A stretch of DNA of 64,000 bases from assembly GCA_035304385.1 (NCBI GenBank), contig DATGQD010000062.1:25696-89695 (forward strand), read 5' to 3'. This document shows, piece after piece, positions 1-7,466 of this stretch. A program made the translations under genes and the position numbers. The stretch comes from ZC4RG29 sp035304385 (GTDB lineage: Bacteria > Bacteroidota > Bacteroidia > Cytophagales > Cyclobacteriaceae). Positions within the stretch are counted from its first letter, which is position 1, and every line of letters begins with the position of its first letter. The notes under the pieces were generated by a model. The model was not told where the DNA came from, searched no databases, and saw nothing but the letters and a program-made list of their open reading frames with translations.

Positions 1-584
1 AGATCAAAGTTGGGGGTTGCGACTTCGAAGAAGAGTACCGCATGTTGCGCGCGTTCCGGGAGCGCTTCAGCGAGAGCAATATCACCTTACGACTCGATGC
101 TAATGGCGCATTTTCTCCGGAGGAGGCGTTGGCTAAGCTCGATCGCCTGGCGGAGTTCGGCGTTCATTCTATCGAGCAACCGGTAAAAGCTGGTTCGGCC
201 GGGCTGGCTGACATTTGCAGGTCGTCGCCGATTCCCATCGCACTGGATGAAGAACTTATAGGTAAAGAGCAGGAGAAGGGAGCCCTTTTGGACAAGATCA
301 AGCCTGGCTTCATTGTGTTAAAGCCCACCTTGCATGGGGGATTATTGCATTGTCGCCAATGGATCGGGGAAGCGGAACACCGCGGAATCGGCTGGTGGAT
401 CACTTCGGCCCTCGAGTCGAGCATCGGGCTGAATGCTATCGCTCAGTTTGTTGCTATGTTCAATCCCGCTGTTCCCCAGGGATTGGGAACGGGCTCGATC
501 TACACGAACAATATCGCGTCGCCGCTTAAAGTGGTGGGCGGAAGCCTCATGTCGCATCCCCACGGCGCGTGGGAAGGCCTGTGA
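1..584 (+). CDS. menC: o-succinylbenzoate synthase, C-terminal part (5' end outside window)
   Basis: This enolase-superfamily enzyme dehydrates SHCHC to o-succinylbenzoate in menaquinone synthesis, in the cytoplasm. The reading frame is open from base 3, so the start lies upstream of the window. The visible barrel half begins with the catalytic KxK motif (KIKVG), followed by the metal-ligand segments LRLDANGAF, IEQP and ALDEEL, and the second catalytic lysine in VLKPTLHGG. The tail WWITSALESSIGLNAIAQ and GLGTG is typical of Bacteroidota MenC. The stop codon (582-584) directly abuts the stop of the convergent downstream gene, with no intergenic base. Menaquinone would be the natural quinone for the Nuo complex encoded later in the window (inference). 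Confidence 0.92.
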   Translation, partial: IKVGGCDFEEEYRMLRAFRERFSESNITLRLDANGAFSPEEALAKLDRLAEFGVHSIEQPVKAGSAGLADICRSSPIPIALDEELIGKEQEKGALLDKIKPGFIVLKPTLHGGLLHCRQWIGEAEHRGIGWWITSALESSIGLNAIAQFVAMFNPAVPQGLGTGSIYTNNIASPLKVVGGSLMSHPHGAWEGL

Positions 585-1373
585 TCAAGACTTCTTATTG
601 TTGCGGTGTGCCTTCGTGATCTGTTCCCTGAGAATGCGCGAAGGCTTCATCCGTGTTACCTTGTAGTTGCGGATAACATATTCCTGAACATACTGGCTGG
701 CTTCGTTGATGTCGTCGGTGATGAGAACGAGTTTCAGGTCTTTTTCGTCGATCGTGCCGTGCTCAACCATTTGCTGCAATTGTTCGGCGAGCGGTTCATA
801 GTATTTTTTCCCGATAAGGACAACCGGAAAGTCTTTGATGATACCGGTTTGTATCAGCGTGAGGATTTCAAAGAACTCGTCCATGGTGCCCAGCCCGCCG
901 GGCATGACGACAAAAGCGAACGAATACTTGACAAGCAAGACTTTGCGTACAAAGAAGTACCGCATGTTGACCCATCGGTGCATGTAGGGATTGGGTTGTT
1001 GTTCGTGCGGCAACTCGATGTTACAGCCAATAGAAATGCCACCATTTTCCCATGCACCCCGGTTTGCGGCTTCCATAATGCCGGGGCCACCCCCTGTCAG
1101 TACCGTTACGCCGGATTCAGCAAGTTTCTTTCCCACTTCATAGGCCTTCTTATAGTAGGGATGATCTTCTTTGAATCGGGCTGAGCCAAAGATGGTAATG
1201 CACGGTCCTACAAAATGCAGCATCCGGAAGCCTCTGATGAAATCCCGAAGTACGCGGATGACGAAGAAGAACTCGAACATGCGCGTACGGGGACCTTCCA
1301 AAAAGACTTCTTCGTCTTTGGGTCGAAGGGTTAGGGGCTTATAATCGGGGCGGATAGGCTTTATCGTTGACAT
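585..1373 (-). CDS. LOG family (TIGR00730-type) Rossmann-fold protein
   Basis: This 262-residue cytoplasmic protein belongs to the family once called 'lysine decarboxylase'. Characterised members are nucleotide 5'-monophosphate phosphoribohydrolases (LOG, cytokinin activation, PpnN-like). Visible signatures are the Rossmann entry TIFGSARF, the phosphate-binding GGGPGIMEAANRGA, and the hallmark PGGLGTMDEFFE with its catalytic glutamate. The N-terminal segment of about 60 residues carrying a hydrophobic patch is longer than in the minimal LOG proteins but common in Bacteroidota. The ATG at 1373 is the only good start. Its end meets the menC end with no gap. The nucleotide substrate cannot be deduced from sequence. 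Confidence 0.88.
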   Translation of the reverse strand: MSTIKPIRPDYKPLTLRPKDEEVFLEGPRTRMFEFFFVIRVLRDFIRGFRMLHFVGPCITIFGSARFKEDHPYYKKAYEVGKKLAESGVTVLTGGGPGIMEAANRGAWENGGISIGCNIELPHEQQPNPYMHRWVNMRYFFVRKVLLVKYSFAFVVMPGGLGTMDEFFEILTLIQTGIIKDFPVVLIGKKYYEPLAEQLQQMVEHGTIDEKDLKLVLITDDINEASQYVQEYVIRNYKVTRMKPSRILREQITKAHRNNKKS

Positions 1374-1475
1374 TAGTTAAATCTTGACTGTTACATGTGC
1401 CGGTCCGTTTGAATTAAGTTGACTCCGATGCCGGCGGTGAAGGGGCAAAATTACTATTTTAGCCTTTCTTCACAC

Positions 1476-1856
1476 ATGCTTCAAAAACTCTTATATCTCG
1501 GTGCGCGATTTATTGCTGCGCTGATCCTGTTCCAGACGCTGTACTTTAAGTTTGGTGCGTTTCCCGAATCCGTTTACATTTTCACGAAAGTTGGGATGGA
1601 ACCCTGGGGGCGCATTGGCGTGGGCGTCGCAGAGTTGCTGGCTACGGTGTTGTTGTTGCTGAATCGCACCGCGTGGTTGGGCGCGGGGCTGGCGCTAGGC
1701 TTGATGATAGGCGCCATCGCGATGCATCTCACGCGGTTAGGCATCGAAGTGCAGGGTGATGGCGGTTATCTTTTTATCCTGGCGTGGGTGGTCGCGTTGT
1801 GCTCAGGCTATGTGCTGGTGATCGATCGCCACAGGTTTTTAGTTGGTCGCGGATGA
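1476..1856 (+). CDS. DoxX-like small membrane protein
   Basis: About 126 residues with four hydrophobic helices and very few charged residues, of the DoxX/SURF4-like type. The start at 1476 (MLQKLLYLGARF) is preferred because the upstream in-frame ATG at 1419 adds a polar stretch that does not resemble the family. The helices are near residues 5-25, 45-65, 70-90 and 97-115, with the family-like segment FQTLYFKFGAFPESVYIF after helix 1. Function is unknown. Relatives have been tied to thiosulfate oxidation or redox homeostasis, but nothing here points to a substrate. It converges on the next gene with an 8-base gap. Confidence 0.7.
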   Translation: MLQKLLYLGARFIAALILFQTLYFKFGAFPESVYIFTKVGMEPWGRIGVGVAELLATVLLLLNRTAWLGAGLALGLMIGAIAMHLTRLGIEVQGDGGYLFILAWVVALCSGYVLVIDRHRFLVGRG

Positions 1857-1858
1857 GC

Positions 1859-1874
1859 CGGGCGCTACTGCCCG
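1859..1874. terminator. Short stem spanning two convergent stops
   Basis: CGGGC and GCCCG form a 5-bp GC-rich stem with a 6-base loop, covering the 8-base gap between convergent genes and the stop codon of the minus-strand gene. There is no T-run, so a termination role is only suggested by position. Confidence 0.3.
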
Positions 1875-2644
1875 AGCGAATTGATTGCCTGATCAAGCGG
1901 ATCGGCAAGCGCAGGTTTGTCGCCGACTGCATCTTTTAAACCCTGGATAACGAAGTTGGGAACCTTTTCGCCGCGGCTAACGCGGTTCTGGATGTCGGCC
2001 ACCATCTCAAGCGCGGTTTCGCGGTTCTCAAAGTTGCCCTCTTTTTTTATTGCTGTTTCCAATTCCTTCCAGAGTGTGAGGGCGGATTTTGTTTCGGTAC
2101 GAACCTTTATCACCTGTTTGACATTCTGTGTACGCTGTGCAATGCACGCATTGTAGCCGTCGATGATAGCATCGATGTCCGATTTCTTCAGTACACCCCT
2201 GTCGATCTGAGCGCTGACATCGGAACAATCGGCGAGAAATTCCGTCATTTGTTTCTTAAAGCCAATATTGGGAAGTTCTATCCCATTGCCATCCGCTTTC
2301 CGTAGAAAGGTGCCGCTGAAAACGCTGGAGCCTTCCGGTTGGAAACGATACAGGCTTAGATATCCGGGCTTCACCAGTTGCATGAAAGTGTATCCGGACG
2401 GACCCTTGACGGGGTGGTAGGTTACGCCATCAATGGCGAACAGCTTCGTCTGTGTGATGCTGTAGACTTCCTTTCCGTCGTCCGTTCTAACCTGCACCTT
2501 TTTCTCAGGTCCAAACATTAGCGGGCGGATATCACCGCGCAGCGTATCGGATGTGGTGGTCACAAAGTAATCCTGACCCCAAACGACCTGGCAAATGAGG
2601 ATCAGGATGATGACGAGAAGCATGTGTACGATAGCTAAGCTTTT
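1865..2644 (-). CDS. Secreted protein of unknown function
   Basis: About 259 residues. The start at 2644 (MKSLAIVHMLLVIILILI) gives a compact signal peptide ending near VVWGQ; the longer start at 2677 adds eleven unlikely residues. The mature part opens with YFVTTTSDTLRGDIRPL, a beta-rich region with the repeated style 'KVQVRTDDGKEVYSI...LFAIDGVTYHPVK' seen in many uncharacterised Bacteroidota periplasmic proteins. The C-terminal half is predicted helical, with a Cys pair (LADCSD and GYNACIAQ) that could form a disulfide. I do not recognise a named domain. It is probably periplasmic or outer-membrane associated. No operon partner is evident. Confidence 0.7.
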   Translation of the reverse strand, partial: KSLAIVHMLLVIILILICQVVWGQDYFVTTTSDTLRGDIRPLMFGPEKKVQVRTDDGKEVYSITQTKLFAIDGVTYHPVKGPSGYTFMQLVKPGYLSLYRFQPEGSSVFSGTFLRKADGNGIELPNIGFKKQMTEFLADCSDVSAQIDRGVLKKSDIDAIIDGYNACIAQRTQNVKQVIKVRTETKSALTLWKELETAIKKEGNFENRETALEMVADIQNRVSRGEKVPNFVIQGLKDAVGDKPALADPLDQAINSLGQ

Positions 2645-2723
2645 CATGAGGTAGAAATTCATCGCGATGAGGTCCAAATTAATTCATACGTTGCCCGGCT
2701 CCAAATGTCGCTAGCGATTGAGT

Positions 2724-2879
2724 TCACTTCGACTTAAGTCGTCCGGCTTCCCGTAACGCTTTGGTGATCAGCCACTCCAGCTGTCCATTGGTGCTTCGAA
2801 ACTCGTCCGCGGCCCACTTTTCCACCGCTTTCAACAACTCAGGATCAATGCGAAGTACAAATGGTTTTTTCTGTGCCAT
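2724..2879 (-). CDS. Small Arc-like ribbon-helix-helix DNA-binding protein
   Basis: A 51-residue protein read from the ATG at 2879 to a TGA at 2724-2726. It begins MAQKKPFVLRIDPELLKAVE and continues with a helix containing EFRSTNGQLEWLI, which matches the Arc/MetJ-like ribbon-helix-helix fold: a short beta strand (KPFVLRI) that would enter the major groove, then two helices. It lies 36 bases downstream of the SPFH gene on the same strand and is almost certainly cotranscribed with it. This SPFH-Arc pairing is, to my knowledge, common in Bacteroidota. It is a good candidate for autoregulator of the operon through the 11-bp repeats at 3778-3810 (inference). Confidence 0.85.
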   Translation of the reverse strand: MAQKKPFVLRIDPELLKAVEKWAADEFRSTNGQLEWLITKALREAGRLKSK

Positions 2880-2915
2880 TTAAAAAAATCCTTCCTTTTA
2901 TGCCGGCCCCACAGG

Positions 2916-3767
2916 CTAGTTGTGCAATGTTCCGGTATTTACAACCGGCGTTGCATCTTTATCGCCACAGAGGACCACCATTAGATTACTAACCATGGCC
3001 GCCTTACGTTCTTCGTCAAGGTCGACGATCTTTTCCCGACTCAAATGGTCCAAAGCCATCTGCACCATGCTCACCGCGCCTTCCACGATTTTATACCGCG
3101 CTGCCACCACCGCCGTGGCCTGTTGTCGTCTCAACATGGCGCCTGCAATCTCGGGCGCATAGGCCAGGTATCCAATACGGGCTTCCACTACCTTGATTCC
3201 GGCAATATCCAGCCGGTTGCTCAGGTTTTCTTCCAGGGCGCTGTTCACCTCTTCATAACCTGAGCGCAAGGTTATTTCCGACTCCTCGTCGAAGTTGTCG
3301 TACGGATACATTCCCGCGAGGCGGCGTACCGCGGCGTCGCTCTGAATGCGAACGAAATTTTCGTAGTTGTCAACTTCGAAGGCGGCTTTGAAGGTGTCTT
3401 CAACCTGCCATACCAGGATGACGCCGATCTGGATCGGATTGCCCACCTTGTCGTTTACCTTGATTTTCTCGCTGTCGAAGTTCCTCGCCCTAAGGGATAT
3501 GGCGCGCTTTGAGAAGAAGGGGTTCACCCAGTAGAAGCCATTCTTCTTTACCGTCCCCTTGTAGTCCCCAAAGAGTACAAGTACCCGCGAGGAGTTCGGG
3601 TTGACATAAAAGAATCCCGGCAACAACAAGACGGATAGTAATAATAGTAAACCGACCCATTGGACCGGGCTCGAGACGATGAGGACGATCGCGAGTACAA
3701 ACGCAAACAGTATGGTCATAAGCATTACATACCCCGACACCGGCGCATAATCTTTTTCCTGGCTCAT
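2916..3767 (-). CDS. SPFH/Band 7 domain membrane protein
   Basis: 283 residues. Two adjacent N-terminal hydrophobic segments (about residues 13-32 and 36-53) anchor the protein. The SPFH domain follows: NPNSSRVLVLFGDYKGTV, then NGFYWVNPFFSKRAISLRAR, and the oligomerising helical part up to PEIAGAMLRRQQATAVVAAR. The ending VEGAVSMVQMALDHL is typical of the slipin/stomatin subgroup found in Bacteroidota. Family members form membrane microdomains or protease-associated rings. The C-terminal tail may be exposed. It is the first gene of a two-gene unit with the Arc-like regulator, and its promoter region carries three 11-bp repeats. Confidence 0.9.
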   Translation of the reverse strand: MSQEKDYAPVSGYVMLMTILFAFVLAIVLIVSSPVQWVGLLLLLSVLLLPGFFYVNPNSSRVLVLFGDYKGTVKKNGFYWVNPFFSKRAISLRARNFDSEKIKVNDKVGNPIQIGVILVWQVEDTFKAAFEVDNYENFVRIQSDAAVRRLAGMYPYDNFDEESEITLRSGYEEVNSALEENLSNRLDIAGIKVVEARIGYLAYAPEIAGAMLRRQQATAVVAARYKIVEGAVSMVQMALDHLSREKIVDLDEERKAAMVSNLMVVLCGDKDATPVVNTGTLHN

Positions 3768-3777
3768 AGCTTTATAG

Positions 3778-3810
3778 TTGATATCGTTTTGATATCATAA
3801 AGATATTAAA
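3778..3810 (-). promoter_or_regulatory. Threefold 11-bp repeat, candidate Arc-type operator
   Basis: Just upstream of the SPFH start (3767) three units of exactly 11 bp follow each other, each with GATATC, GATATC or GATATT at the same place (3780, 3791 and 3802). One repeat per helical turn, on one DNA face, is how ribbon-helix-helix repressors such as MetJ and Arc bind cooperatively. The operon encodes such a protein, so autoregulation is the likely role (inference). Confidence 0.5.
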
Positions 3811-3914
3811 ACAAATCATACGACCAAAAAAAATTTTCGTACAGGCGTTTTTTCCCGCAACCTGAAACGGTTTGGCCCGTTTCCGATATGGAATCACATC
3901 ATTGAGCGAAGGTG

Positions 3915-4046
3915 CTAACCGAGGATAAGGCTGAACACAAAGTAGAGGAAGATGAGAAGGACGAGCACACCATACATCGCCAGGTCGACACGGACATAGG
4001 GCCTGTACTGCCGGTAGAGTTCTTTCAGTCGCTTGAACACATCCAC
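3915..4046 (-). CDS. Putative small single-pass membrane protein
   Basis: A 43-residue frame opens at GTG (4046) immediately after an in-frame TAA, so no longer start exists. It ends with TAG at 3915-3917. The product starts VDVFKRLKELYRQYRPYVRV, a strongly basic amphipathic part, and continues into one hydrophobic helix of about 20 residues (VLVLLIFLYFVFSLIL). The positive N-terminus suggests N-in topology. No ATG and no ribosome-binding site are visible, but the clean basic-then-hydrophobic pattern and the lack of any other gene here favour a real protein. It lies between the divergent SPFH operon and the TonB receptor. Function unknown. Confidence 0.45.
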   Translation of the reverse strand: MDVFKRLKELYRQYRPYVRVDLAMYGVLVLLIFLYFVFSLILG

Positions 4047-4180
4047 AGAAATTTACGCGAAGGTAACGATTCTTTTTCTGGGTCGAAAAATCATAAGCGT
4101 AGCCCGCTTACGTTATTAAGCTTTATTTATGTGGCGGTTAGAGCCGATCGCTCAAATGGTGAAACAGATAATTGGCAAGT

Positions 4181-6535
4181 ATGAAGCAATTCTCCTGGGG
4201 AGTAATCTTACTCATTGCATTCCCCCTGTCCGCCGCCGCACAGGACAAAGCTACGATCAGCGGGTATGTTCGTGACGCAAGTAATGGTGAAGAACTGATC
4301 GGCGTCACCGTATACATACCCTCGCTGCAGGCCGGCACCACCACCAACGCCTATGGATTCTATTCGCTGAGCCTTCCCCCGGGAACCTACACGCTGCAAT
4401 TCAGCTACGTGGGTTTCAAAAACACAAGCCTCGATATCGAGCTCACCGGCAACGTCACGCGCAACATCGCGATGGAGTCGGAAGCAACATACATACAGGA
4501 AGTCGTCGTAGAAGATGAGGCCATTGATGCGAACGTAACAGACGTGCAAATGAGCCGCAACACCATCGACATGAACCAGGTGCGAAAACTGCCGGCGTTG
4601 TTTGGCGAGGTCGACATTATTAAAAATGTTCAAATGCTCCCCGGCGTTATTACCGCAGGGGAGGGGACTTCCAGCTTCTTCGTTCGCGGTGGGAGCGCCG
4701 ACCAGAACCTGATCCTCATAGACGAAGCGCCTGTCTACGACCCCTCACACCTCTTCGGCCTGTTCTCCGTATTCAACGCCGACGTCATCAAGGATTCTGA
4801 ACTCTACAAGGGTGGAATCCCCGCCCGATTCGGCGGCCGCCTCTCGTCTATACTCGAGGTGAGGACGAAGGATGGGAACAACCGCGAGTTTCACGGCACA
4901 GGAGGCATCGGGTCCATGGCCAGCCGCATTATGCTGGAGGGCCCGATTCGGAAGGAAAAGAGTTCGTTCATCGTTTCCGCACGACGCTCGTACGCCGACC
5001 TCTTTCTGCGTGCCGCCAATGAGGATAACCTGGTGTATTTTTTCGACGTCAACGCGAAAGCGAACTGGAGGCACAATAACAACAACCGTTTCTTCGTGGC
5101 GCTGTATGCCGGTCGCGATGACCTGTCGTTCAGCGACGACGCGGGTTTTGGCTGGGGTAACGCAACGGCTACGTTCCGCTGGAACCACCTGTTCAACGAC
5201 CGCCTTTTTTCAAACATATCGCTCATCGCCAGCAATTTCGACTACGCACTTGAAATCTTCGATCCCGCCCAGGGGCTGAAGTGGACCTCCAACCTGCAGG
5301 AGCTGAGTCTGAAAAACGACCTTTCATACTTCATCAATCCGGGCAATGAACTCTCCTTCGGCTATCATATCACCGGGCGGAGGTTCTCGCCGGGTACCAT
5401 CAAACCGAATACACCCGGCTCGATATTCACCACGGTCGAACTTCAAAAGCAGTACGCACTCGACCATGCGCTCTACCTGAGCAACCGGCAAAATATTGGC
5501 AGCCGGATGACCGTAGATTATGGCGTCAGGCTTTCGATATTCCAACAAGTAGGTAAGGGCGACATCTTCCTGTACGAGGATCCAAAGGACAATGTCGATA
5601 TCGTCAGGACGGATACGCTGACATTTGGTGCCTGGGAAAACATAAAAACCTATGTCAACCTCGAGCCCCGCGTCGCTGTCCGATATTCACTCAGACCGGG
5701 ACAGTCCCTGAAATTCTCTTACAACCGGATGGTACAGAATACCCATCTGATCGCGTCGGGAACCGTGCCGGTGCCGTTCAACACCTGGAATCCAAGCGGA
5801 TACTACCTGAAACCCCAGATCGCCGACCAGTTTGCGGCGGGATACTTCCGGAACTTTCGCGATAACACCCTCGAGTTTTCAGTTGAGGCCTACTATAAGA
5901 CCATGAGCAATGTTACCGACTTTGCGGATAATGCCCAGCTCTTCTTTAATGAAGATCTGAGTACTGAATTTCGCCAGGGTGATTCAGAGTCGTACGGCCT
6001 CGAGTTCATGCTGAACAAAACCGAGGGCAGACTTACCGGCATGGTGGGATACACCTGGTCGCATACGGTACGACATATCGAAGGGGTCAACCTCGGCCGC
6101 GAGTTCTTCGCCAACTACGACCGCCGGAACGTCATCAATATCATGGCGACCTATGAGCATAGCGAACGGTGGTCGTTCGGCGCCACGTTCACCTACGCCA
6201 CGGGTCGACCCATAACACTCCCTGAAGGCAAATACGAATTTGGTAACTATAACCCCGACGTGATCACGGAACGCAACGGATACAGACTGAACGACTACCA
6301 CCGCCTCGATCTGTCGGCGACGCTTCGCCAAAGGGTACGGCCGAACCGGAAGTGGCGGGGCGAATGGGTATTCTCAATTTTCAATGTGTACAACCAGCAG
6401 AATGCCTTCACCGTCTATACACGCACCAAACAGGATGACGATGGCAACATTATCGGCGACGGTACCGAAAAAGAGGCGCGGCTGGTATATCTGTTCCCTA
6501 TTCTTCCGTCAGTTACCTACAACTTCACGTTTTAA
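4181..6535 (+). CDS. TonB-dependent outer-membrane receptor with CarboxypepD_reg-like domain
   Basis: About 784 residues. The start is the ATG at 4181; a TTG three codons earlier is less likely. A signal peptide ends near SAAAQDK. Residues about 25-110 form the CarboxypepD_reg-like Ig domain (ATISGYVRDASNGEELIGV, PGTYTLQFSYVGF). The plug follows (LPALFGEVDIIKNVQMLPGV, FFVRGGSADQNLILIDEAPV, RFGGRLSSILEVRTKDGN), then a 22-strand-type barrel to the C-terminal Phe (NFTF), the usual Bam signal. It is coupled by a 4-base gap to a DUF4249 lipoprotein gene, a standard Bacteroidota pairing. Substrate unknown; no SusD homolog is present, so it is not a classical polysaccharide locus. Confidence 0.93.
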   Translation: MKQFSWGVILLIAFPLSAAAQDKATISGYVRDASNGEELIGVTVYIPSLQAGTTTNAYGFYSLSLPPGTYTLQFSYVGFKNTSLDIELTGNVTRNIAMESEATYIQEVVVEDEAIDANVTDVQMSRNTIDMNQVRKLPALFGEVDIIKNVQMLPGVITAGEGTSSFFVRGGSADQNLILIDEAPVYDPSHLFGLFSVFNADVIKDSELYKGGIPARFGGRLSSILEVRTKDGNNREFHGTGGIGSMASRIMLEGPIRKEKSSFIVSARRSYADLFLRAANEDNLVYFFDVNAKANWRHNNNNRFFVALYAGRDDLSFSDDAGFGWGNATATFRWNHLFNDRLFSNISLIASNFDYALEIFDPAQGLKWTSNLQELSLKNDLSYFINPGNELSFGYHITGRRFSPGTIKPNTPGSIFTTVELQKQYALDHALYLSNRQNIGSRMTVDYGVRLSIFQQVGKGDIFLYEDPKDNVDIVRTDTLTFGAWENIKTYVNLEPRVAVRYSLRPGQSLKFSYNRMVQNTHLIASGTVPVPFNTWNPSGYYLKPQIADQFAAGYFRNFRDNTLEFSVEAYYKTMSNVTDFADNAQLFFNEDLSTEFRQGDSESYGLEFMLNKTEGRLTGMVGYTWSHTVRHIEGVNLGREFFANYDRRNVINIMATYEHSERWSFGATFTYATGRPITLPEGKYEFGNYNPDVITERNGYRLNDYHRLDLSATLRQRVRPNRKWRGEWVFSIFNVYNQQNAFTVYTRTKQDDDGNIIGDGTEKEARLVYLFPILPSVTYNFTF

Positions 6536-6539
6536 TGCC

Positions 6540-7379
6540 ATGAAACGAACGCTGGTCCACCTTGTCTCACTTTTCGTCTTGATCGCCCTCGGGTCGTGCG
6601 AAAAAGAATATATCCTTCGCACTAACCCCGCCGATGCCAAAATCGTTATTGAGGGGCTGGTTACCGACAAACCCGGCTATCAGTATGTCAAAATCAGCCG
6701 TAGCACCGACTTCTACAGTTCGGGAAAAACACCCCGCGTCACAGATGCCCTGGTTAGGGTGACTGACAGTGACGGGGTAACCACTGAGTTCGTGCACAAT
6801 CCGGGCGCCCACCCCGACTCTTCAGGGTATTACAAGCCCGTAGCACCTTTCCTGGGTGCGCTGGGCAAGACTTATTCGCTTGTCGTGATAGCCGACGGCC
6901 AGGAATACCGGGGCGAAGACACTCTTTATCCGGTGACGACGGTCGACTCGCTCACGTATCAGATCAACGAGGATGAGCAAGAGGATCCGGAACACCCCGG
7001 CCGCTACTATGAGGTTCTTATTTATACGCGGGAGCCGCAGGAGACGCGCGACTATTACCTGTTCAACTTTTATCGAAACGATTCACTTACGCTTGCCAAT
7101 CCGGAGGACATCTATTTCACCGACGACATTGTTCTGGCAGAAGCGATCAACGGTATTACCATGCCGATCTTTTTTTCACAGGGCGACAAGGCGACGGTAG
7201 AAGCTTTCAGTATCTCGCGCCAGGCGTTCGTATTCTTCAATGATCTTTCCATCCTGCTTAACAATGATGGGGGCATGTACAGTCCGCCACCCGCCAACTG
7301 TCGAAACAACCTGTCCAACGGGGCCCTGGGTTTCTTCCGCGCCAGTGCGGTGACATCAATGGACATCGTCGTCGAGTAA
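6540..7379 (+). CDS. DUF4249-type lipoprotein, partner of the upstream receptor
   Basis: 279 residues starting at the ATG at 6540, four bases after the receptor stop. The signal peptide ends in a lipobox (ALGSC), so the mature protein is lipid-anchored. The body starts with EKEYILRTNPADAKIVIEG, then LVTDKPGYQYVKISRSTDFY, the opening beta strands characteristic of DUF4249, and ends with a conserved-looking NLSNGALGFFRASAV. DUF4249 proteins are regularly encoded next to TonB receptors and are thought to act on the cell surface as substrate-capturing partners, similar in concept to SusD (inference from context). Transcription with the receptor gene is very likely. Confidence 0.87.
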   Translation: MKRTLVHLVSLFVLIALGSCEKEYILRTNPADAKIVIEGLVTDKPGYQYVKISRSTDFYSSGKTPRVTDALVRVTDSDGVTTEFVHNPGAHPDSSGYYKPVAPFLGALGKTYSLVVIADGQEYRGEDTLYPVTTVDSLTYQINEDEQEDPEHPGRYYEVLIYTREPQETRDYYLFNFYRNDSLTLANPEDIYFTDDIVLAEAINGITMPIFFSQGDKATVEAFSISRQAFVFFNDLSILLNNDGGMYSPPPANCRNNLSNGALGFFRASAVTSMDIVVE

Positions 7380-7466
7380 CACCCTCGAAAGTCCTTTTTT
7401 TCCGGGAACCGTTTGTTTTTCTAGACGGGGAAGTGAATATTTCATTTCCGAATAATCCGGTGGTGA

